Positions 48,701 to 60,700 of a stretch of 64,000 nt of DNA are shown piece by piece (within the stretch, counting starts at the first letter, position 1; each line of letters begins with the position of its first letter). Location of the stretch: positions 11,049,365-11,113,364 of the forward strand of contig OY482855.1 of NCBI GenBank assembly GCA_960531495.1, given 5' to 3'. Source of the stretch: Zeus faber. Its lineage: Eukaryota; Chordata; Actinopteri; Zeiformes; Zeidae. The translations under genes and the position numbers were made by a program. The notes under the pieces are model-generated. The model searched no databases. It saw nothing but the letters and a program-made list of their open reading frames with translations, and was not told where the DNA came from.

Positions 48701-51700
48701 CAGATTATGCATTCTAGCCATTCTTACAAGCCTCTAAAACCCTCCTGCACCAGGACGCTCAGTTTCAGTTGGTGGTGCCTCCCTCCTTAGGCCTCTTGTT
48801 CTGTTTGATTTGAGCTTGACTTCCCTTGTATTTAGTCCGTAAACTTTTACTGATTTCACCTTATCACCACACCAAAATCTGTTTCTGAACAAATTTGTGG
48901 TGAGAAATAAGGAATCTAGTTGCTGAATCCTTCCTATGAGATCTACAAGGCCTAATTCAAAAGTTTGTACCAACTTTTGCTGTTGGGCTCGAAGTTTTCA
49001 TAATAGGTTCCCTTTAAACAAGTTATTTTAGTAGTGATAGAACTAAACCAGGACATTCCTCATTCCGGGACCATCCCAAACAACTTGATAATACAATGAT
49101 GAAAACTTAAAAATCGCATCTTCCCTCATAGTCCTGTCATATCAAGAAACATGCCAGTTGTATAATCTGCCATTGTAGGGTTGTATTGTAGGGTCCAATG
49201 TCTATTTTGAATTTAGGCAATGGTTTCCAAAGACTGAGGAATAACCTTTGGTAATATAATCATAACCATCATAAACAATCAGAACACATTTTAGGAGCTA
49301 TCACCTAAATTCTGCTGTAGAAATGTAACCACTATGGAAGACAATTGGACAAATTCCAAATCTTACCATGGGCTCTTAAGGTTTTCACAGTAGCATCCAT
49401 AACCAAGCCTTTGCCAAAATCTGTTACCTGCCACTGATTAATGTCCATGTTAATGTCTAACACTGTCGTGGTACAATAATAAACCCTTTTCATGATGATT
49501 AAAATGGCTGAAATATAGATGACTTACTATTGGTTCAGAAAAAAAGAAATTGTGCTTTAAATGATAGAACTTTGGATGACAAAAGCCAAATAGGGGAGTT
49601 ATCATGTTCCCTTCTGATGTAGCATTTGATGCTCTGGCTGTATACTTCTATTGTAAGGAAGGTAGACACGAAGGAGAAGGCAATGATACAATGGGCTGAT
49701 AATTATGAAACAAGTTTTTAATCTAGATATAACGTGTGGAAATGTAAACATTCTCCGGGTCTTTTATCCCAACAAAACTATGAAAACCTTGCAAACGCGC
49801 TTTATTTTAGACAAAATTGACTAAATGTTGCTTTAATGAGGGATTGGCATACCAGCCTGCGATGCGTCCTAAACAAACACTTTGTTATTTTACCCCCGTA
49901 GCTCCACAGACATTTACACTGATTTTTTTTAGAATAAGAATAAGAATAACTGTACATTAAGCCGGGTTTGTCCGACTCATTTTATTTCCCCCAAATGAAG
50001 AAAGCAATGCCTGTGTTTAAGGTAGTCACACTGACTTATTGTGCTTTATGAAGGGTGCAATTAGGACACCATTTAATAGTTTAAATTGGCTAGAGGAGCT
50101 TATGGGCATTTCCTGACCAAAAACCATCCGCGGGGTAAAAATAAAACACGAGACATCGTCTCCGACTCTATGGACAAAGTGAAACGTTGAAGGCGATAGT
50201 TTGATGGCAGCCTGGCTCTGAGTTATATGGCGGCTTTTCCTTCAGCAGAAGAAGGGAATGACAAATATTCTATCCCATTGACAGAATTATAAGTCAAACA
50301 ATATAACAAGAGACAAAAAGCTAATGCACACTTACCAGTACTCCTTAGATAATGTTCATTTTTCCTGTTAATACACTCTTTATTCCACAATTATTGTATT
50401 AAATAGGAAATCATATTGACTTGGCTCACAGCACTCAAAACGTGTCAATTTGATTTGTCAAGAGGCATCTTTAGTGCACTTATACAGACTATATACACAT
50501 CAATTATCAGCACACAAGAAATAAACTTCCAATCCTATATAAATTAATGGTGTAAATATATTCTACCGTAAGCACATCAGCATCACTGGTACTGGCTTTG
50601 GCAATTCCCAGTTGTCTCAGTTGTCTTCCCAGCAGGGCCAGCATGGTGCTGTAAATGTGGTCCAGACTGACTCCGGGGGAACACATGGACAGACAGGACT
50701 GCTGGACCTCCAGGACGGCCTCATACAGCTCTGCCTGGGCTGGGCTGAACCTTGGTAAATAGGAAAAATAAGAAAAGATTTGTTTGGGAAGCTGAGAAAA
50801 CTAGTGAAGTCAGGAGGTACAGTGTCAGTCTGAGGGATGAGACAGATGGTCTCGAACTAGCCATTGTTATATTGTGTAAATTTTCCCTCTCCACGCTTAG
50901 AATGCTGTTTTAATAATATCACTAGGTAATCTCAACCAGGTGAAACACACCTAGTGCCTATGAAAGTCACCATGGAAAAATGTTCATAAAATAAACAGTC
51001 TATTTGCATTGTTGCAATAAAGTCATGAAAAATATTCTTCACCCCTTTTGGGAATGGATTGGATGGAACACAACTGATCCAGAAGGTGTGCCACAGAGGC
51101 CCAACAGACTGAATTGGAACACAATGAATGACTCTTCGGAATGCCAAACTGTAACATTGTTACACTTATTCCATCATATGAAAGAAACAGAGGTGGGAAA
51201 ATTCCAGGTTTTGCCACAGATTGGGAGGTGACCTCCCAGAATGCTACCATAGATCAGACTGCAGTGGCGGTGACGGCTATACAAATTCCAGCCAGGAAAT
51301 GATTGTACCATACAAAAGGGTGAAAGAGTTCTCAAAGAATACCTGTAAGCCTTGGATTAAAAAAAATATATATATTTTTTTAAAGAACATTAAATGATAA
51401 GAAAATCAGGAGATGCAGAATAAAAAAATCTTTCAAATATAACTCAAAGCAAATTAAAGAGGCAATGAGGACGTGAAAAGAAAAAAAAAAAAAAAAAGAG
51501 TGGAATATCCGTTTCAGGGAGGACCAAGGTCAATGTTATCACGCTCGATTGCTCCTGGTGCCGGCCCACACTTGGAGGAATACTGCGGACATTTTGAGCC
51601 CTGTGACAGCTTTTATAGTAGATTTGACAAAAAACACTTCAGAGCATTGGGTTTACTCCCCAGTCCCAATGAAAAATGCCTGAGTTTTCCTTTAAGAGTG

Positions 51701-54700
51701 GAGGACGTTAAAGTTGAAGCTGAATAAGGCTTTTGGTCCAGATAATACGAGCAATCATACAGCGAGCCCTACAGAAGTCATCACCCATATTCCCCTGTAC
51801 CTGAGAAGAACAAGCCCACAGTACCTAATAACTTCTCGCCTACGACTTCAGGACCTACGGTCATGAAATGACCTAGTGCTTTCACAGTGGAGGAGGGTGT
51901 TCAGAGTACAGGGGACTCTCTCTTCAGTTTGCTCACCAACAGAATATTAGAGTGGATGATGCTATCCTGACGCTACTCTCACCGAGGCCCCAAAGTCCTA
52001 CAGTATGTCAAATACACGCTTGTTGATTTCTCCAGGCGTATTTAATACAATCCCACCAAATGTAAATACTGTCGTCTTAATCCTAACATTTGTCCTCATT
52101 CACAAAAACATGCATTTAATCATAATTGACTGTGAAGATTAGTTATAAACATTTCTAAGAACATGGTGGGATTCATTAACATTATTTATCTTAATTCGTT
52201 CTTAGGGACCATCAACATGTATATGTGTTTGAAAGGCATTATGCAGATGAGAATTCTTCTTTAAATGCATATTCCTTATGAAATAAAGTCAATGAAATTA
52301 GTTAAACATCATAAACAACAACACGTTTAAGTAAAAACCACAGCAATGGGATATATTCACGTCTGTCCAGACTCTCTTCCCCTCGTACCCCATCTCACCC
52401 CTCAGCCCTCGCCTCCGTTTGTCAGGGACACTTAATTTTGAGTGCAAGGGAAAAAGGGAAAGACCATTGAGGGACACTTGGTGGAGGGAATACAAATACC
52501 ACCACCTTTGGGATGCACTCTTTCCATTTCCTGTTGCCGCCAACGTCGCTGGCCAGCTGTCGCTGTCTTTGTAGCAACATTTTCAGAAAAGTCAATGTAA
52601 CAAAAGCTTTCATTTATCTAACTTTTAGCTTGAATCTTAGGAGATTCACAAGCCCAATACAATAAATTTCAGGCGATAGTTGATCGTAGAAACTTGTTTG
52701 CGGTGTGAATTTGTCATATTAGACATATACAGTACATTTTCCCACAGTAGAGAAACGTTCGCCGAGCACATGTTTAATGACAGCCAAGGCTCTTTTCCCT
52801 TAACAAACTAGTGTTAATGACTCAGTCCTCAATGTTTTCACACCTGCTTCATTGAGTCAGAATTGAACTTCAATTATTTTACTTGGTCATACCAATATGT
52901 TGTTGATCATGAAACCAGAAAAGGGCCAGTCACAGAGATTTTCACAGATAATGGGTCCACCACCTTGAGACCTGACACGCTATCCTAAGTATAGTTTACT
53001 TTGTTGAGGTTTCATTTGAGGATGTTAAGGAGGAAGCCTTTGAGGAAGAGGGTAATGTGTACAGATTTAGTAGCTGAGGCGGGGCACTGTGGCCGACTGA
53101 CATGCATTAGACCAGTGGAGATAGGCGTGGCCAAAACAACTATCGTCATTCCAGATAGCAATTAGACCATGATGATAGCAAGCGGGGGATGTTAGCCACT
53201 GAGGAGGCCCCCAAATGATCATTAAGCATGTATTAACAATGCCAGTGGATTAAGTCACATTATAAATCCCCGGAGGGGAATTCCGCGGTGGTCATTTTGG
53301 ATAGCTGGGTGCCACCGGGCATGTTCAAGTGGAGGTAGTTAAGGACTAGGGCCAGATGTGGGTGTGGAAGAGGGTGGTTCTGGGATGCCAGACCTCACTA
53401 TTGAGACCTGTGGAGATTTAGTGGGTCTAATTCTGAAAAAGATCGGGGAAAGAATGAGCCAATCGAGCCACTTTAGTGAAACACTCATACTGGCACTCAT
53501 AGTAGTAGCCAAATAAACTATTTGGAGCTGGTTGAATGAGACATACGATGGTGGAGCAACCTAATTATTAGCGCGATGAATTTACAATCGCATCCTATGT
53601 ATTATAGTAAGTTAAAGGACACAATTTTCAATAGGTCACTTTGCATTCATTTCGATGGAGAGAATGGGTGGCATTTTTTTTTGTTCTATTTAAATCCAAG
53701 GACACTTCGCTGAGAGCATGTGCTCTTTTTCCATGAACCCGCCGGTACATAATTAAAGTTACTCCCTTTCTCGCCGTACAGTCTCCTGCCTTCCCATTTT
53801 GTAACATGCAAGGTGTTATGAAGATGCTACTTACTTTCCATTCACTGGCCAAGTACGGGTGATATCACTGACGTAGCCAAAGTATTCACAACCACCGTCA
53901 AGCAGCACCATTTCACCAGTCTGGTGGCAAAAGCAAGCAACAATCAAGACTCCGGAGAATATTTTATAAGTTCAGGTTCAAGAGATTATTTGTCATATAC
54001 ATACACATACAGTTGTGCATATATGCAGTGAAATGTCATGACACCCGGCGATTACACACAAGCTCTAAAAGCTCGAAAAATACTCAAATGTGTGTAATCA
54101 GACCTGCCAACCTTGGGAAAATATTTTGAGTACCACAATAGTGTAACAGGGAGTCTCCGTGGTGTTTGAGTTACTGCAGCTCAATGACTCCATCAGTTAT
54201 TCAAACCGTAACCGTGTAACAAGGCTCATCACATCGTATGCAAGCTACTACTGATAACTATATACAGTTTACAAATTAATCTCATTTGGATTTACCCCTT
54301 GAAATGAATAATGTTACCGAACATGTTTACCAACTAGAGATGCACCGATTGCAATTTTCTTGGCGGATTCCTATTTCTGAATTTTTTATGGAACAATAAT
54401 AGAACATGAAACGGTGTGTTCCAATAAAATTGAATATGTGAATGTCACCAAGTTTCAGTATAATTCAACCTATAATTCTCACTGAGTTATATGCTCTTGC
54501 GGCCGCGTCCAGTGAGGTTGGCCACAGTCCCACAGACCTTAAACTTCTTAATATTTGCAACTGTAGTCACAGGAACATCAAGCTGCTTGGAGATGGTCTT
54601 AAAGCCTTTACCTTTAACATGCTTGTCTATAAGTTTCTTTCTGAACTCCTTTGCTTTCTATGGTCCATGTTCAGTGTGGTGCACACAATGATACGAAACA

Positions 54701-57700
54701 GCAGAGTGACTACTTTTCTCCATTTGAATAGGCTGGATGACTGATTATAAGATTAAAGACGTATGATACCAATTAAAGAAAACCGTTAGTTTGAAATATC
54801 ACAATAATCCAGTTATTCATAATCTTTTCTAAGGGGTCCCAACAAATCTGTTCAGGCCATTTTAGAATATAATTGATCTCTTTAGCGATGATTTATCTAT
54901 TTTTACAGTTTCTTTGCTTTACTGTATGTCATACCAAAGGCATGCAGGTATATGTACATGAGAAAATTGCTTTTAAATTCATCACTTTTCAGGAGGAATT
55001 AAGCATTGTTTCAGTGCTGTAAGGGTACCAACAAATTTGTCCACATCTGTATATCTGACATTGATTGGCCGGTGAAAATTTTTTTCGGACATAGCCGATC
55101 GATCGGTGCATATCACGTTTTATATTTTAACACCACAGTCACATTTTTGTGCTTTATTATAACTCTTCCACTTCCCATTTTACCTCAAAATGCAGCGTTA
55201 TGCCTCAGTGGATAATAAAGTACCACTGTGTGTCAGCGGATGTTGATCTCCCTAGGGCTTACAGAACCACAGGTCGCAGCATCTGGTCCAATCCGAGGGA
55301 TGTGGTTTAAATACCCAATAAATGTACAGTATTGTTTTGGATTGATTGCCATCATTAAATTACAATAATTATACATACATACAGTGGGGCAAAAAAGTAT
55401 TTAGTCAGCCACCAATTGTGCAAGTTCTCCCACTTACAAAGATGAGAGAGGCCTGTAATTTTCATCATAGGTACACTTCGGCTATGAGAGACAGAATGGG
55501 GAGAAAGAATCCAGGAAATCACATTGTAGGATTTTTAATGAATTAATTGGTAAATTCCTCGGTAAAATAAGTATTTGGTCACCTTCAAACAAGCAAGATT
55601 TCTGGCTTTCACAGACCTGGAACTTTTTCTTTAAGAGGCTCCTCTGTCCTCCACTCGTTACCTGTATTAATGGCACCTGTTTGAACTCGTTATCAGTATA
55701 AAAGACACCTGTCCACAACCTCAAACAGTCACACTCCAAACTCCACTATGGCCAAGACCAAAGAGCTGTCAAAGGACACCAGAAACAAAATTGTAGACCT
55801 GCACCAGGCTGGGAAGACTGAATCTGCAATAGGTAAGCAGCTTGTTGTGAAGAAATCAACTGTGGGAGCAATTATTAGAAAATGGAAGACATACAAGACC
55901 ACTGATAATCTCCCTCGATCTGGGCCTCCACGCAAGATCTCACCCCATGGGGTCAAAATGATCACAAGAACGGTGAGCAAACATCCCAGAAGCACACGGG
56001 GGGACCTAGTGAATGACCTGCAGAGAGCTGGGACCAAAGTAACAAATGCAACCATCAGTAACAGACCACGTCGTCAGGGACTCAAATCCTGCAGTGCCAG
56101 ACGTGTCCCCCTGCTTAAGCCAGTACATGTCCAGGCCCGTCTGAAGTTTGCTAGAGAGAATTTGGATGATCCAGAAGAGGATTGGGAGAATGTCATATGG
56201 TCAGATGAAACCAAAATAGAACTTTTTGGTAAAAACTCAACTTGTCATGTTTGGAGGAGAAAGAAAGCTGAGTTACATCCAAAGAACACCATACCTACTG
56301 TGAAGCATGGGGGTGGAAACATCGTGCTTTGGGGCTGTTTTTCTGCAAAGGGACCAGGACGACTGATCCGTGTAAAGGAAAGAATGAATGGGGCCATGTA
56401 TCGTGAGATTTTGAGTGAAAACCTTCTTCCATCAGGAAGGCCATTGAAGATGAAACGTGGCTGGGTCTTTCAGCATGACAATGATCCCAAACACACCGCC
56501 CCGGCAACGAAGGAGTGGCTTCGTAAGAAGCATTTCAAGGTCCTGGAGTGGCCTAGCCAGTCTCCAGATCTCAACCCCATAGAAAATCTTTGGAGGGAGT
56601 TGAAAGTCCGTGTTGCCCAGCGACAGCCCCAAAACATCACTGCTCTAGAGGAGATCTGCATGGAGGAATGGGCCAAAATACCAGCAACAGTGTGTGAAAA
56701 CCTTGTGAAGACTTACAGAAAACGTTTGACCTCTGTCATTGCAAACAAAGGGTATATAACAAAGTATTGAGATGAACTTTTGTTATTGACCAAATACTTA
56801 TTGTCCACCATAATTTGCCACTAAATTCTTTAAAAATCAGACAATGTGATTTTCTGGATTTTTTTTCTCATTTTGTCTCTCATAGTCGAAGTGAACCTAT
56901 GATGAAAATAACAGGCCTCTCTCATCTTTTTAAGTGGGAGAACTTGCACAATTGGTGGCTGACTAAATACTTTTTTGCCCCACTGTACATAAATACATAC
57001 ATACATACATACATACAAACCTCTCTAATTTGACTAAGAACTGCGTAGTTGGTACACAAAATTTGTGCAGGTTGGCAGGTCTGCTAAAGGATCTTAAAAA
57101 GGCTTGTTCAAGTTCAAGAGATTATTTCATGTGAGGTCATGGGATTTATGGTACTTCGTGGCAAATTTCAGGGCACACATCTCACGCAGGTCTTCCCCCC
57201 TCACCTTGACGATCTGGTTGTTGTTAATGTAGTGCAGCGTGTTGGCTCGGTTTCCCCCGGCAACCACGGGGGGGTAAGCCAGGAAGTTGCCGCCATGGAC
57301 GCGGTTCTCAAAATCGAACTGGAAGAAGACAACATCTCAAAATGTTTTATTTTTATAATCTTTTTTTTTTAATGTGACGAAGATTTGATGACTGCGATTA
57401 TTTTCAGTGTCAGATATTAGAGATCCTTGTTCTTCTGATATATGTTGAAAGTCAAAAAGTGTGCTGAAAATGCAACATTAAGCAGGGTTTCTAAATTGAG
57501 AAAGGTTAGTTGATTTTCTTTTACAGCATTCATTAACAAGGCATTTGTTCAGTTTTTCACCTGTGAAACTCCAATTAACAATGCGACAGCTTCATTGAAT
57601 TCAAACATTTTTCCTGAATAAATAAAATTAACAATATAATAAGAAACAAGAAAAGGAAGAAAAAAAAAATGTTTTGCAAACCTTAGCAAAGATCAGGGCC

Positions 57701-60700
57701 TCGTCAATGTCCCCTTGACACATAGCCATCGTCCTCCTGAACGCCTGAAAGATTAATAAGCTGTTGAACTTTATTCATGCAAGGTTCTGTTATCTTGCTT
57801 ATTTATTAAGAACACTTTTCATTGATTCAGGTACTCAACAAAAATCAGTCAAGGTTCTGAATGTCTACCTCCGCTGTGATGCGACCGGCCTTACGCATGA
57901 GAGCAACCTCGGCAGAGCTCTTAAGGGCCCGCAGGGTGTGCGTGAGGGGTCGGACAGAGTGCGTCACAGGCCCCGCCTGCAGGACCGGGTGCACATGAGT
58001 CTGATGGAGATGCAGGTGGGAGGGCTGAGAGCTGTCGTACCACACCATGGTGCCTGACAGAAAACAGAATTAGGAAGGAACAGAGGCAGAAATACATTGA
58101 TCAGCCACAACATTAAATCCACCAATAATAATCACTAATATTGTGTAGCTTCGCCTCGTGCCGCCAAAACAGCTGTGATCCGTCGAGGCATGGACTCTAC
58201 GAGACCTCTGAAGGTGTCCTGTGGTATCTGGCACCAAGACGTTAGCAGCAGATCCTTTAAGTCCTGTAAGTAGTGAGGTGGGGCCCCCATGGATCAGGCT
58301 TGTTGCTCCAGCACATCCCACAGATGCTCGATGGGATCACACCTTAACCCCACCGGTCCACATGATGTAAAAGAAAACATGATTCATCAGACCAGGCCAC
58401 CTTCTTCCATTGTTACATGGTCCAGTTGGTCCAGCCCATTATAGGCTCTTTGGGTGGTGGACAGGGGTCAGCATTGGTACTCTGACCGGTTTGTGGCTAC
58501 GCAGCCCCATACGCAGCAAGCTGCAATGCATTGTGTGTTCTTTTCTATCATAGCCAGCATTAACTTTTTCAGTAATTTGTGCTACAGTAGCTCTTTTGTG
58601 GGACAGACTAGATTTCACTCCCCACGCGCATCAATGAGCCATGGGCACCCATGACCCTGTCGCCAGTTCACTGGTTGTCGTTCCTTGGACCACTTTTGGT
58701 CAATACTAACCACGCCATGCTGGGAACACCCCACAAGACCTGCCATTTTGGAGGTGCTCTAACCCAGTCGTCTAGCCACCACAATTTGGCCCTTGTCAAA
58801 GTCTCTCAGATCCTTACGCTTGCCCATTTTTCCTGCTTCTAACACATCAATTTCAAGAACTGACTGATCACTTGCTGCCTAATATATCCCAACCCTTGAC
58901 AGGTGCTATTGGAACGAGAGGATCAATGTTATTCCGTTTACCTTTCAGTGGTTTTTAATGTTGTGGCTGCTTGATGTATGGGCGAGTGCCCTTTCCTATA
59001 GCTTACATCAAGCCCTATTAAGGTCTGTTCTGAACCTCAACATTGTGAAATTGTACTGCTTCTGCTGGTAATACAAGCAGTTTGCAGACGTTGTGATTTT
59101 TCTCATTTAAAACTGCTTGAGCAGCTCCTGTTTTTTTTGTACTTTGATAAATTCTTGGTAACAAATACTTCAATTGTAGTATGAGGTCCATTACCTGCCA
59201 TGCTGATGTTTACAGTATATTCTCTCACACACACACACACACACACACACACTTCCTACTGTAAGTGTTATCTTATATTGAATTGGTTGAGAAGTGTCTC
59301 TGCCTGTGCCGAAGATCACCTCTCCAGTCTGCTTGAATGACTACTGACCGGTGGACCTCACCTCGGTGGTCATGAAGTGCTTCGAGAGGCTGATTAAGGA
59401 CTACATCTGCGCCTCCCTCCTCCGCACCATTGACCCACAGCAGTTTTCATACCGGCCGAACAGATCCATGCACAGCGCGGTCTCCCAGGTACTCCACACT
59501 ACACTCACACCTTGGTGGCCGGAAAGGGGCCTATGTGAGATTGCTCTTCATCGACTATAGTTCAGCTTTCAATACCATAGTCCCCACCAGACTGGCTGTC
59601 AAGCTGCGGGAGCAAGGACTGAACATGCCGCTGTGTGTCTGGATCCTGGACTTCCTCAGAGCCAGGGCCCAGGTGGTTAGGGTGAGGAGGCCCACATCCA
59701 GCACTCTCATCCTGAACATTGGATCCACCCCAGGACTGCATCCTCAGACCCCTACTGTACTCCCTGTACACACATGACTGTGTGGCCAGGTCCAGCTCCA
59801 ACACCATCACCTTGTTTGCTGGGGACAGCGTTGTGGTGGGCATGATCACCGACGACGACAAGGCCTACCGTGAAGATGTGGCTGACCTGTCACTCTGGTG
59901 CCAGGAAAACAGGCTCCTCCTGAACATCAGCAAAACTATGGAGCTGATTGTGGACTTCAGGAGGGGATTACAACCAAGGAATCACGCGCCTTTGATGATT
60001 AATGGGACTTCTGTCAACAGGGTGAGGAGCTTCAAGTACCTGGGTCCACATCATGGAGGACTTAACATGGACTTTACATGCAGACACCCTGGTGAGAAAG
60101 GCGAGGCAGCGTCTTTACCACCTCAGGCAGTTGAAGAAATTCAGGGTCTCGGTGAGGATCCTCAAGTCCTTCTACTCTGGAGCAGTGGAGAGCATCCTGA
60201 CAGGCAACACCACTGCCTGGTTTGGGAACTGTACTGTTCAGGACAGGCGGGCCCTGCAGAAGGTGGTGCGTTTAGCACAACGTACCACTGGAACTACCCT
60301 CCCCTCCCTGCAGGACTTATACACCAGGAGGTGTAGTAGCAGAGCCTGTAGGATCATGAAGGATCCTCATCACCCCAACGACGGACTGTTCCAGCTGCTG
60401 CCATTGGGCAACCGGCTCCGCAGTCACACAGCGAGGACAGAGAGTGAGACAGAGTTTCTTCATGCAAGCCATAAGGACTGTCAATGCTGAACTTACCAGG
60501 GGCCCTCACAGAGACACTTACATAGGCCCCACTGCCTTATTGTACTGTATGTTGCATACTGTACTGCAAGTTACTGTATCACTGTTCTTGGTTACTGCAT
60601 ACTGCGCTGTATTGCTGTTCTGTTCGGTGTTACTGTATTACTGTGCTGTTGTATACTGTACTGTATATCTCAACACACACTACCTCACTTTATTCACATG

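Larger units (their letters stand above)
54100..57082. mobile_element. hAT-like non-autonomous element, copy B, split by a Tc1 transposon
   Basis: Begins AGACCTGCCAACCTTGGGAA and ends (inverted) AGACCTGCCAACCTGCAC. Same family as copy A, shown by TTGGGAAAATATTTTG at the start and AATAAATGTACAGTATTG near the end. About 1.4 kb without its 1604-bp insert. A block at about 54480-55050 (GTCCAGTGAGGTTGGCCACA to GGTACCAACAAATTTGTCCA) is absent from copy A and looks like a further insertion. No target duplication is evident. Confidence 0.6.
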
